Of a stretch of 64,000 nucleotides of DNA, positions 42,556-55,686 are shown piece after piece; within the stretch, counting starts at the first letter, position 1, and each line of letters begins with the position of its first letter. Source of the DNA: Rebecca billardiae RCC1528. Its lineage: Eukaryota > Haptophyta. The notes beneath the pieces are model-generated. The model saw only the letters and a program-made list of their open reading frames with translations, was not told the DNA's origin and made no database searches. Made by a program: the position numbers and the translations under genes. The stretch covers positions 434,001 through 498,000 of the forward strand of contig OZ251249.1 in the NCBI GenBank assembly GCA_965240325.2, given 5' to 3'.

Positions 42556-43814
42556 ATGATCGCCCTCATCCTTCTGGCTCGCTATAGGCCCGTGCGCGAC
42601 GAGGGCCGCGTGGCCGGGGCCCTCGGCGCCGCGCCCCCGCGCCCCGCCCGCAGCGCCGGCGGGCTCGGCTTCATGCTCACGTCCGGCAATCGCTTCTGCG
42701 TCGCCGATCCGGTGCCGCTCGGCCGAGCGGTCCAGCTGATCGGGATCGGCCCGGCGCGCACGGGCACCAGCTCGTTCACCGGCCGGCTGAGAGTCTCTAA
42801 GGCGGCCATCGTGGGCTCGGGGCGGCGGGGTGGGTACAACAAGACCTGCTGCGGGTCGGAGCTCGCCTTCCAGTTCTCCACGGACAAGTACTGTCGTGCG
42901 AGGCGTGTCGTACTACGACCGTGCGTTCGGCGGCACGGCCGAAACCACACCACCCGTAGAAGACGGCACGGCCGTCACCACACCCGCGCCCTCCCCGCCG
43001 CACCTCCGCCTCCTCTTCGAGAAGACGCCCGGATACATGGGCGTGCCGCTCACGCCCTTCCGCATCTACCACTACTTTGGGCGGCTGCCGAATAATCTGC
43101 GGCTCGTATTCACGTACCGAAACCCAGGTACGGCGTACCTGAGTAGCTACCTGCACTCGCAGCGGGTGCCCGCCGCGTGGAAGGCCGCAAGCGCCGGTGC
43201 GCAGTTTGAGCTTGCGGCGCGCTCCGCCGTGCGTGCCGCCGAGGCGTACCTCGCCTGCCGCCGCGGCGTGTACACCATCCTGCTGCGCTGGCCGCTCGCC
43301 AAGAAGACAGACGCCGAGATCGAGAATCTTGCGCTGACAGACGCCGAGATTGACCATTTCGTGCTGCACAGTTTGGCGCCGCTGGCGGTGCAGTGGATCG
43401 AGGAGCGCGTGTACCTCGAGTGCAGTGGGCCAAGTGGAAGGGGCGCGCACGGCCTGCGGCTCAATCACACTGCTATTCCGGATGTGCTGAAGTACCGGTC
43501 TCAGCACACGCTCAGTCTGTATCTCTCGCTCTTCGGTGTGGTCTGTGGAGCGGCTGTTCTGCGTGCCGCTGTGCTGGTCGGCGCGCCAGGGTGCGGCCGA
43601 GATCGGCGCTCTCGCCCGCGAGATCGGCGCCGCGCGCGACAGCGCCGTGCTCAACGCGCGGCTCGTGCGCGCGTGCACCGACGAGCACGACCCGCGCGTG
43701 GCGCAGGGCCGCCTTCCGATCGCCGGCGCGAACGATACCGCCGAGTGGCTCAACAGCGGCTTCTTCCGCGGCGCGTACGCGCGCATGCAGCAGCTCTGCC
43801 TCGGCGAGTACTGA
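42556..43814 (+). pseudogene. Sulfotransferase-like gene interrupted by two frame changes
   Basis: Three consecutive frames each carry a different part of one sulfotransferase. Frame 1 (ATG 42556 to about 42895): AVQLIGIGPARTGTSSFTG is the PAPS P-loop, followed by SELAFQFSTDKYC. Frame 2 (about 42895-43535): GVSYYDRAFGG, LLFEKTPGYM and LRLVFTYRNPGTAYLSSYLH, the last being the 3'-phosphate block with Arg and Ser. Frame 3 (43536 to the TGA at 43812-43814): ERLFCVPLCWSARQGAAE, VLNARLVRAC and AEWLNSGFFRGAYARM, a normal-looking C-terminus. Both switches are +1 and no intron fits between contiguous conserved blocks. Either a young pseudogene or two single-base assembly errors. If intact it would be about 420 aa, with no obvious signal peptide. 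Confidence 0.65.
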
Positions 43815-44094
43815 CGCGCCGACCGGATGCGTTATAGATTCGCAGCCTCGCAGCATCAGTGGCTATACTGCTGCTGGCTTCCCACTCCCAGTGCAGGGGT
43901 GAGGGGAGCTGCCACCCGCAGACAGCGGTCCGCCGGCTTGCGGCGCCGAGGTGCCGGCCGGCCGCGCGGGATCAGATGGGCGGCACTCTGTGTCTGTGCC
44001 ACAGCAGCTGCAGCCTACATATGAGCTCCCCCCCAGGTGGCAAGTAGGGGAGTACCAGATCCGCATCACTGCCGCCATCAATAAGCACGACAAT

Positions 44095-44184
44095 ATTTAC
44101 GTGTCCTCATGCCTTGGCGAGCGGCAGCAGATGCGGTGGGCATGCCGCTCGCCGTCGACGAGACGCGGTGCGTGAGTGATCCCG
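44095..44184 (+). repeat. 90-bp direct repeat, copy 1 (copy 2 at 44822-44911)
   Basis: Identical to 44822-44911 over about 90 bases (ATTTACGTGTCCTCATGCC to GTGAGTGATCCCG). It forms a duplicated block with the 304-bp repeat that follows. Confidence 0.9.
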
Positions 44185-44413
44185 CGCGGACGTCCGCTGA
44201 CGGAAGGCTGAGCGCCTGCGGACTCGTCGACTGAACCTCCACCTGACCGCCCGGGAGCAGCACTGCTGGGGACCTAACCTGAAAAACCCAATCGTGTTGG
44301 GAGGCAGGGGGTCACATGAGCCCTAAGTGCAGCGCCGCAAGACCGGGCGGTCGGACGGCGGGTGTTGTGATCCCGCCGCCCGAGCACCAGACCAACGGGC
44401 CCTGGGTGGGCGG

Positions 44414-44717
44414 GTTGCCGAAAGATGTTGGTCGGTGCACGCGACGCGCCACCCGCGTGCGAGCCGCCGCCGCCGGCGACGCAGGACGAGCTTGGCTGGA
44501 GCCATCTCGCACGCCGCGCCTGGCGAAGCAGGCGGCAGAGGCCGGCGCCGGAAATCGATCTCCTGGGCGGCAGAACAACCCGGACAGACTGTTTGTCCGG
44601 GAGCAGCGCCCTTTGAGGCGATGGTCTGGTAGAGGGCGATGTGGCTGATGAGCGGCGCTGGCGCCCGGCGTTCTTGTCGTCCTCTTAGACAATCAGTTAT
44701 TGTACCAATAACCCCAC
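44414..44717 (+). repeat. 304-bp direct repeat, copy 1 (copy 2 at 45431-45734)
   Basis: GTTGCCGAAAGATGTTGG to ACCAATAACCCCAC is repeated without visible change 1017 bp downstream. No gene is apparent in it. It ends abruptly on both sides. Confidence 0.9.
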
Positions 44718-44821
44718 GTCTAGCCGTCCTCGTGAACGCCGACGCCAACTGCTGGCCGAAGGTGGGCACGCCGCCTGGCATGTCGATGCCGAGGCGGCTG
44801 CGTGTGTTCCTACTCAGTGGG

Positions 44822-44911
44822 ATTTACGTGTCCTCATGCCTTGGCGAGCGGCAGCAGATGCGGTGGGCATGCCGCTCGCCGTCGACGAGACGCGGTGCGT
44901 GAGTGATCCCG
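44822..44911 (+). repeat. 90-bp direct repeat, copy 2
   Basis: Second copy of 44095-44184. After it the sequence diverges completely from copy 1's downstream flank. Confidence 0.9.
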
Positions 44912-45430
44912 TTTCATGGTGTGTTGGGGAGCACCGCGTGGAGGAGAATCCCATTGAGTGATGGGAAGGAAAGGGGGCAAGGCACGTGTGAGTCGCGCAC
45001 GCACGAGGGCCGGCCAGCGGGGGCTGGGCAGGTGGGGCAGTGCGAGTGAGACGGAACCCGAATAGGAGAGATAGCAGGCAGCCGGCCCCGAGGCGCGGCG
45101 CTGCGGAAGCAGGAGAAGGCTAGACGGCCTTTGCGGATGCTGTGAATGGCCCGCGGGTGCGCACGGGGCCCGGCGCGCGGTGTGCCGCCAGCGGTCCTTG
45201 TGTAGGAGCCGGCTGGCGTTGGCACCGGGGCGATCCCGAGGCAGGGCGGGAGAGATGGAGCAGCGATCCGCGTGGGGGCGCACCCACGGAGGAGGAGGCA
45301 TGTGGCGAAGAGGGAACGGTGCGATCGGGGCGGGTGCGGAAGAGCCACAGGGTGCGCACGCACACAGAGAGAGAAGAGGCGGTGGCCCGAAGCGCGAGGG
45401 GGCGCGATGCGGAGCGTTGCTTACCGCCGA

Positions 45431-45734
45431 GTTGCCGAAAGATGTTGGTCGGTGCACGCGACGCGCCACCCGCGTGCGAGCCGCCGCCGCCGGCGACGCA
45501 GGACGAGCTTGGCTGGAGCCATCTCGCACGCCGCGCCTGGCGAAGCAGGCGGCAGAGGCCGGCGCCGGAAATCGATCTCCTGGGCGGCAGAACAACCCGG
45601 ACAGACTGTTTGTCCGGGAGCAGCGCCCTTTGAGGCGATGGTCTGGTAGAGGGCGATGTGGCTGATGAGCGGCGCTGGCGCCCGGCGTTCTTGTCGTCCT
45701 CTTAGACAATCAGTTATTGTACCAATAACCCCAC
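45431..45734 (+). repeat. 304-bp direct repeat, copy 2
   Basis: Second copy of 44414-44717; it runs straight into an ATATATATATAT tract at its 3' end. The 519 bases between the 90-bp and 304-bp copies here replace the 229 bases found in the first block. Confidence 0.9.
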
Positions 45735-46560
45735 ATATATATATATACACGCTCATCGCCCGCGCGCGCATGGCGCACGTGCGCCCGGGGGCACGCGCCC
45801 GCGGGGGCGCTGCATACGACGACTACTTCGAGACGACGGCTGACGACGCGTGGCACCGCGACCACCGCGGTGGCGCGTGCGCGTCGACGCCAGACGGTGC
45901 GTCGAGCTTCCGCTCGGCGATGGAGTGATGGGCGACTATGAGGGGGGGGACGACGGCGAGGAGCGCTGATCCTGGTGTTTGTCTCTGCTGCTCGATCTGC
46001 TGCTACAGCTTGCTGACTCTGACGCCTGCCCGTTGCATACCACGTCGTTAATATATATATACACAGTGGCACCGGAACGATGGCGATTGCGGATAACCCG
46101 TGCACGCACGGCGACCGCCGCGGAAAAATTCTGACGGCCACGTGAGCGGTCGCCGGCCGGCGCTCGTGCGCGGGGGCAAGGCGCACGGGTCCTGGCAGGC
46201 GGAGGAAGCTCGCCCAGACCCACTTCGTCGCCGTCTTAGCCGTCCTTGGGCGCCGTGCGTAAGGCGCGATCGCGACTCGCGGTCGACATGTTGCACGCAA
46301 GGCGCGTGCAACCACTTCCGAGGGCTTAGCAAGCGCAGGATGGAGCTAGATGGGTGGGGATCAGTCCCAGTGGTGTATGTGTCTATCGTGACGCCCCGAG
46401 CGTCGCTCTTCTGGAGTGCATCTGGGTCTACGGATGTCGGCGTGCCGAACAGTGGGCACCGGTGCTTGTCGATGGCCGTGACCCACTCGTCAAGCGTGCC
46501 GGTGGCACGCTGCCTCACGGCCGCGATCGGCCGCCGGCGAGTGCGTCAGAGAAATGGTTG

Positions 46561-47044
46561 CAAGCATCGGCATCGTCTGGGCGTGTATGCAAGGCCTCGG
46601 TGCCGGAGGGCTCCGCTCGAGCCCGCGGCGATGGGCGTGCGAGCTCGCAGCAGCGCCCGGGCCGGGCGGGCAGCCGAGCCGCGCGCCGCGCGGCTGCGAC
46701 GCTGCTCGGTGGCACGCTAGCTCGTGGCCGGGATGGGACGCTGGCGAGGGTGCCCTAGGGACGGCTTCAAACATGGGCATCGGTTGGGCGCGTGTGCAAG
46801 GCCTTTGGGCGGCGAATGCTGACGCGCGGCGCCGAGCCCGGCGCGCGGCGGCGCCGAGTGCTGCACGCCGCAGAGCGTGGGCGGTGGCTGCGAGCGTGCG
46901 CGTGCGCGGCTCGGCCCGCGCCGCCACAGCCGTGCGAGGTGCGCGTCACGCAGCGTGGGCATCGGTGGCGAACGCTGACGCGTGGCGCTGAGCCCGGCGC
47001 GCGGCGGCGAGTGCAGCTGCACGCCGCGCAGCGTGGGCGGCGGC
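46561..47044. repeat. Imperfect GC-rich local repeats inside the putative transposon
   Basis: GCATCG...TGGGCG.GTGTGCAAGGCCT occurs at 46565-46600 and 46778-46804. A ~75-base unit (starting CGAATGCTGACGCG, then GAGCCCGGCGCGCGGCGGC) occurs at 46813-46892 and again, diverged, at 46969-47044. Confidence 0.6.
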
Positions 47045-49252
47045 GCGCGGCGGCCCCAATGATCGATCCAGGCGACTGCCGCAGAGGGAGCAGCAGTCGC
47101 ACCGGGCAGACTGATTTGGGTATACCGCGCGCGCCGGCAGGCGGATGCCGTGCCACCGACTATACTCTCGGAGTCTGACGGCTCGGACGGCCCGGAGCGT
47201 CATCGCGGCCGTTCGGGTGGGCCGCGACCGGCGCGCATCATACGAGTCGCGCAGCTGGACGTGGAACAGACAATGAGCAGCCCATCACATACGGTCGTCG
47301 AGGCCGGCGCGCCGTGCTGGGGGCTCATATGTCGCGTCGTACGACTCTGACGATATACGGCGCGGGCGCGTGGCGCGGCCGAGCGGCGGCCCCGCCGCCG
47401 GCCTCGCTGCCGGCCGCCGGCGATATCCGCGCATATATCGGGCTGCGCGCCGCGCGCGCGCTCGGACGATGTCTGACGGTCGCCGTCGTCATCGATTATA
47501 TATGACAGTATTGACAGTCATCGACAGATGTCTGAGCAGATGACTCGATGAATCCGCGTATCCGATCGCATCAGCAGTAGTATATAGTGACGCGCCGCGG
47601 ACGACAGCAGACGATGAGTGAATCGGCCGCGGCGGCCGGGCGGTGATGACGAGATATAGCGCGGATGGACGACGACTGCTGATGATCGGAGACTAGCGCC
47701 AGCAGTAGAGTGATGATCGACTGTCAGTCGGCGTCGAGCGGTGAGTCATCGGACGAGCCGGCGCTGCTGACGTATCCGGGCCGCGCGGCACCGGCCCGGC
47801 ACCGGGGCGCGGCACCGGAGCGGCCGCGCGGTGCTGATGAGACGGGCGGCGGCCGATGATGGGCCACGCGCGGTAAGTGGCTGGTCTTACCGCCCGAACT
47901 GCCAACTGGCCGGGCTGGTGAGCGGCAGCAGCCGTTGGCGCGAGCGCGGGCGTGCAGTGGGCAGGCAGCTCGCTTGTTTGTCGAGATCACAGCTCCTCGC
48001 GCCCCGAAGCGATGCGCCGACCTGCGCGTGGCCGCAGCGGATACAGAAAGCGCGTTCCAAGCCACCCGCTCGAAGTCGTTGAGTCACAGGCCAATGCAAG
48101 CACACGCGTGGCTCGCGCGCACGCTTCGCCGCGCAGCTCGTCGACCACAGCAGTGCTTGAGCTCAGATTGGCGGTCGTACTGCGTCGTCACCGAGCAAAC
48201 GCAAAGCACCTGCTGCGATCACACTGCTGCTCGACGGTCTGCCAAACGGATGTATCGTGGGCGCCACGAGAGGCTCGTAGGCACAGACATCTTGCCGCGT
48301 CCACACGATCGCCCCCTTGCCCACTGGAAGCATCGGTATCGCCTGCGAGCGCGTCGCGCAGGCAGGTGTGGTGGGCGTGCTCGCGCACACGTGAGCGCAT
48401 GCCGCAGCGCGCGCATCCGGTTGGAACGTGCCGCAGGATGCTCCAGGCGTGGCAGCCCGCTGCGACGCCGTGCAGCATCACACCCGCTATCATCAGCGCG
48501 CGCGCGGTCAGGTACACTCGTATTGGCTTCGTCGGCAAGGGCTGCCCAAAGTCGTGGAGAGTCGCTCGCGCCGTGCCGATCGGAGCCATCGACACCTGAA
48601 AAGCGGCCCTGCTGCGCCAGCGGGTGACCGTACCGGAACGCAACGGCCCTGCAGAGAGACCCACTGGTGTAGGCATGCGCCAGACACGCGATCGCGCAGG
48701 TGTCCGCGCGATGAATCACACGCAGCTGTGCGCGCGGGTCGCGGGAGCAGCTGCCAGCGGGCACGACCGAGGACGTGCCGCCGGGCATCGTGGCCAGCTC
48801 ACATGATGAGGAGGTCCGAAACCCTGTACGTCCATGGCATATCCGTATAGACCAGGGGCACCCCGCCCATCGTGCAGCGTCTCGCCAGACAATGACTTAT
48901 TAGGTTCACGAGCCCCACCTGCCCAAAGTCGTGCACCGTGTTTGAGCACGCCCGTCCGTGCCCGAGGCGGGCATGTGACCTGAGCGAGTCGAGAGAGGTG
49001 GCACTCTGCGCGGGCGATTTGGGCGGGGTGGAGGGGCAGGGCTTGTGGTAAGCGCGCACGGCGCGCGGCGCACTCCTCATCGCGCGCGGGCCGTCGCGCG
49101 ACTCGCACCACACCGTCGACGGCGACTTCGCGCGAGCCAGCGAAGTCCGTTCGAGAGGCGTCCGCCGGCCGAACCAGGTGGTTCGGCAGCCATCGTGAAA
49201 ACCACGGAAAATCATTTTTCCCACTGGGGGAGCGCCGGGGCGACGAAAAGGC
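47045..49252. other. Interior of the putative transposon without an assignable gene
   Basis: Overlapping open frames on both strands, none with a known domain. The most gene-like is minus-strand 48188-48676 (VSMAPIGTARATLHDFGQPL) and, upstream on the same strand, 48799-49224 (ACSNTVHDFGQVGLVNLISH). They may be exons of one unknown protein. Sequence at 47500-47700 is poorer in GC, with TATATGA and GTATATAG runs. Confidence 0.35.
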
Positions 49253-49299
49253 TTATCCGCAACATCGTCCCTTCCGGTGCCACTGTGTGTGTGTATATA

Positions 49300-51437
<2,138 letters not shown>

Positions 51438-54400
51438 TCATACCGCCGGCTCGTCCGCGCCCGCGCCCGCGCCGCCGCCGCGGGGCGAGGCGGTGCGCGC
51501 CGGGCTGCTCGACGCGCCCGCGCCCGCCGCGCCGGCAGCGCCGGTGGACGAGCCGGCGCCGACGGCGGAGAGCGCCAGCGCCGGCGGTGCGTCGTACGCG
51601 CCGCCGGCGGCGCAGCTGCCCCCGCCGGAGTCGTGCACGGCGGCGCTCGGGCTCGGGTGTTCGCCCACGCCGTCCGCCGTGGCGCCGATGAGCGGCACGC
51701 GCGCGTCTGCGGAGCCGGAGAGCCGCTGGCCTTGGTTCTGCAGGAAGGAGCTGCGTGCCTCCGCGCGCCGCCGGCCGACGCTGCTGAGCATCGCGCCGCC
51801 GACGAGGGTGATCAGGCCCGCGGTCGCGCCGCCCGCGAGCACCACGCCGTACTCGTGCCACCACGGGGACGCGGAGCTGAGTGCACTCGCGTCGGCGGCG
51901 CTCGCGTCCGCGTCGCTGTCGTCGTCCGTGCCCGAGTCGTCGGCGGCGCCGTCACCGTCGTCGGTGCCGTCGGCGGCACCGCCGTCCGGCGCGGGCGGCA
52001 GCACGGCGGACGGCACGCTGGGCTCCTCGCCCAGCGGCTGCGGGAAGCGGTCGTACCCGACCTGCTGCAGCCACCACACCGGGTAGCGGAACGGGCCCTG
52101 CGCCCAAACGCGCGAGCGCGGGCGCGGGCGCGGTAGTGGCGGGCGTGGGCACGCGCTGCGCGCGCTGATCGCGCGCGGCGCTGGGCGCGCGCACGCGCAC
52201 CTCCATCGCGACGCCGGGCGCGACGATGGTGTTCTGGTAGCCGTTGCGGTTGAGCACCATCAGCTCGCCGAAGAGCGCGTTCCAGCGCGCGACGCCCGCC
52301 GCCCAGTGCTGCGAGAGGCGCGCGCACGCCTCGCGCGCCGCGGCCGCGCCCACGGGCGGCACGGGCATGGTCACCGACTCGGCGACGGCGATCGCGGCGA
52401 CGGTGGCGGCGGCCAACGACTCACGCTTCGGCTCGCCCGCGCGCGGCGGCACCCCGGAGTCTTCGATCGGCAGCGGCACCGACGGCGCGTCGGCCGCGGG
52501 GTCGTCGTCCGAGCCGCCCGTCGCCAGCAGCCCCTCGAGCTCCGCGCCGAGCGCGCGCGCGTCCGCCTCCCAGGCGAGCTGGGCGTCCCGCACCGCGGGG
52601 CGCATCAGCCGGAAGTTGAGGTCCATCAGGTACTTGACGGCGTTGACGGCCCACCACGCCGAGCCCTGCGGGTCGAACGACGCCTCGTTCGTCGACGCGA
52701 GCTCGGCGGGCACGAAGTCGAGCGCGGGCAGCAGCGGGCTGAAGAAGGACGCGTGCGGCGTGTCAGCGCCAAACCACACGACCGTCTCGCCGCCAGAGCC
52801 GCGCGGCGCGGAGGAGGCGAGCTCGGTGCGGGCGAAGGGGCGCATCAGCGCGGCGAGGGAGCTGCTCTGCGGCGGCGCGGCGGCGAGGCTCGAGCTGCGC
52901 AGCACGCCCGAGCCCTCGGCGGTGCCGTTGGGCGCCGCGCGCCACGTCGCGTTGGCCGGCGCGCGCGTGTCGGCGCGGGCGGTGCCGTTGCCGAGCGCGC
53001 GCGCGGCCTCGGGCATCGGCGGCGCGGGCGGTGCCGGGGGCGGCGCCGAGGGCGTGGCCGTGGCCGGCGCGGGCGGCGAGGGCGAGCTCGAGTCCTGGTC
53101 GACCACCTCGCGCGGCCGGCCCGCCACGTTGACGAACACCCAGAGCGAGCGGTGCATCGAGATGGCGCGCTCCCACGCGCCCTGTGGCGGCAGCCGCGCC
53201 ACGGAGGGAGGCAACGACCACGGAGGCAACGACCACGCGGCGCGGCGGCGCGCGCGCGGGACGGTGCGTGAGGGGCACGCGTGCGCGCGGCGTGCTGCCG
53301 CGGCGCGGGCGGGCGGCGGGCGCGGCGTGGCACGCACCGCCATCGAGCCGGGCGGCGCGCCCGAGTAGCGGTTGGGCGTGCCGAACGGGCCGGCGGCCAG
53401 CCCGCGCGTGAGGTCGTAGGCTGCGCGCGGCGCGCGGCGCGGACGCGCGCGGCGGTGATGGTCACGGCGCGCGCGCGCGTGCGGCGGGCGCGAGGGCGTG
53501 CGCCGAGCCCGTGGGGCGCGCCGCTCGCGCGTGCGCGCGCGCACGTGTGCCCTCGTAGTAGTCGCGGTGTACCTCGATCAGCGTGCGCACGCCCACCTTC
53601 TTCTCGGGCCGCACGGCAAACGGGTACTTTGGCTCGGCGGCAACGTGCCCCGCGCTCGGGTCGAGGTGCAGCGAGGGCGCGAGCAGGTCGAAGACGCGCC
53701 ACATCCGCCGCCCGGTGTAGTAGCGGTTCACCTGGTGGGGTGCGGTCGACGGCGGTGGCGAGGGTCAGAGGGCGGCGGGCGGTGGGCACGGAGACCGTAG
53801 CGTGGCGGGCGGCAAGCGCGCGTGCGCTCTCACGGCCCCGCGCGTCCGCGGGGCGCACCCGCCACACCCCCGCCACACCCCCGCCACGCGCCATCCCCTC
53901 TTCCTCTCTGGTCCGCCTCGCAGCCTGCCCGCCAGCGCCGCGACCGTACGCGTCCGTCCGCGCGCACGCACCTGCTGCGCGGTCGTGTCCTCCGGCGTGT
54001 ACGCGAACGCGGCGGTGAAGTCAAAGTCCAGAGGGTCCGGGCCGTCCACCGCCGGGTTGTACCGCTCGATCAAGCCGGCGCGCTCGGCGACCGCGCGCGC
54101 GTTGACGGAGCGCATGCAGTCGGGGCTGCGCCCGCGCCCGCCGGCCGGCACGGCCGGATCGGCCGCGGCGCGCACGCCCTTTCCGTGCGCGCCCGCCTCG
54201 TGCGCCACCTCGTGCGCCGCCGCGTGCTTGGGCGGCCGCTCCGCCTCGGGCACCCCCGCCACCACGGCGGGCGCGCACCGGCGGATGATGAAGTTGTTCG
54301 CCACGACGGCGACCTGCGCGCACCACGGCGCGCGCGGGGGGGCGGGGGGGCGCGCGTCACGTCCCCACCCACCGCGCCGCGCCCGCTGCGCCCTCCCGCG

Positions 54401-55403
54401 CGCGCTGCTGCGCCCACCTGGTCGTCGGGCACGCGCTGCGCCGCCCACACGGCCGAGACGCCCGTGTCGTCGGGCGAGACGTGGAAGACCCACGCCTCGC
54501 CCGAGCGGTCGGCGAGGACGAGGGACTCGCCGCCCTCCGAGTTCTCGAGCCCGCCCCACTTGTCCGACTCCGCGCTGCCCATCGGCGCGCCGTTGCGCCC
54601 GTACTGCCCGCCCCACAGCGCGGCGCCGCCATAGAAGCCGTGCCGCACCGCCATCTCGCCCATCGTGCGCGCGGCGCAGCGCGCGGTCGCGCAGCGCTCG
54701 AGCGCGACGCGGGAGAGCTCGTCGATGCCGAAGAGCGCGCTGCCGTTGCGCAGCCGGCCCGACTCGTCCGGCTGCACGTGCCCGCGCGGCAGACTCGTCA
54801 GCTTCGTCGCGCACGTGCTCTCGCCCATCACGAGGCCCGCCTCGTTCGCCACGCCGTAGTCGGTGTCGTGGTAGCCGTACGTGTGCGAGACCTGCGCGAT
54901 GTGGCCGAGCGGCGTGTACAGCGCGGGGTCGAGCTCCAGACCCGCCGGCAGCTGCGCCGAGCCGTACTCCAGCGCGCGCTCCGGCGCGAACAGCCGCGGG
55001 AACGTGCCGACCGAGAGGTAGACGGGCCGCTTGGAGCCGGGCGGGTGGTCGCGCGCGCGCACGCGGACCATGCGCAGGTCGGCGGCGCCGCCCGAGTCGT
55101 CGGAGTGCGTCACCATCGCAGATCCGGTGGCGGACGCGTCACGCCCCACCGCAATCGTCGTGCACGCGCGCGCGGGGCGCTGCGGCGGCGGCAGCGGGCG
55201 CGGCGCCGCACGGTCGAGCGCGCGCGCGCGCGGGCCGCGCGTCAGCGGGCGGGGCGGGCGCGGCGCCGGCACGCGCGCGCGCATGCGGTGCGCGAGGACG
55301 ACCCGCTCCACCCGATCGGCGGCGCGGCGCGGCACGGCGCGCCCACCGTCAGCCCGGCGGCCGCCGCGAGCGCGCATGCGAGGAGCACGCGCCGGGTCGG
55401 CAT
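51438..55403 (-). CDS. Peptidase family C69 dipeptidase-like protein with C-terminal membrane anchor
   Basis: Seven exons: 55347-55403, 54418-55179, 53972-54313, 53545-53731, 53338-53420, 52201-53181 and 51438-52097. The total of 3072 nt encodes 1023 aa. A signal peptide (VLLACALAAAAG) is followed by ACTTIAVGRDAS; Cys25 would be the exposed N-terminal nucleophile of this self-processing Ntn hydrolase family. Family blocks: DYGVANEAGLVMGEST, RYYTGRRMWRVFDLL, YEGTPYDLTRGLAAGPFG (only after splicing), NRYSG, GAWERAISMHRSLWVFV, VVWFGADTPHASFFSP and SAWWAVNAVKYLMDLNFR. Beyond the enzyme, the last exon adds an Asp/Ser-rich linker (about 841-875), one hydrophobic segment (about 887-908, YGVVLAGGATAGLITLVGGA) and a ~115-residue tail. 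That suggests a membrane-anchored lumenal or surface peptidase. All introns are GT-AG. The exon-1 junction is chosen by phase and is the least certain. Confidence 0.85.
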
Positions 55404-55686
55404 TGCTTGATGACGACGAGCAGCGCTCGTGGCGAAAGCTTTTGACTCATTCTATGATTTAACGACACAGGTAGGACGGCGCAGGTCTCCTGATTCGTCG
55501 TCGGCAGTGCCCGATCGTCGACACGAAGTCGGCGCTGGTGGCAGAGCATAGCCTGAACCGCGATCGAATGGCTTGAGCGCGGCCTTGAGCTGCTGGAGCG
55601 CGATCCACCTGCGCTGCGCGGCTCGCATGGACCTGCTGTGCCCCGAGCGAGGGCGAGGGTGCAGGTCCGGATGTCAGACGGCCGTC
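55404..55686. other. Spacer upstream of the C69 gene
   Basis: About 280 bases, no gene. TCATTCTATGATTT just upstream of the C69 start is the complement of a 13-base stretch upstream of the PC-esterase start (about 15529), possibly chance. Confidence 0.4.

Larger units (their letters stand above)
43815..46055. other. Gene-free region carrying a segmental duplication
   Basis: No supportable gene. Most frames are duplicated pairs produced by the direct repeats at 44095-44184/44822-44911 and 44414-44717/45431-45734. A TA/CA run lies at 45735-45749 and another at 46050-46062. Confidence 0.5.
46062..49287. mobile_element. Putative 3.2-kb DNA transposon with ~35-bp terminal inverted repeats
   Basis: The left end CACAGTGGCACCGGAA (46062-46077) is the exact complement of 49272-49287. 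Matching continues inwards with CGATG and TTGCGGATAA on both sides (left to 46096, right from 49253) with small indels. Both ends abut TA runs, consistent with insertion into a TA/TATA target. The interior is GC-rich. Minus-strand frames at 46350-46518 (GTLDEWVTAIDKHRCPLFG) and 48799-49224 (two HDFGQ motifs, here and at ~48550) have some coding character, but no transposase catalytic motif could be recognised. It may be non-autonomous or decayed. Confidence 0.55.
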
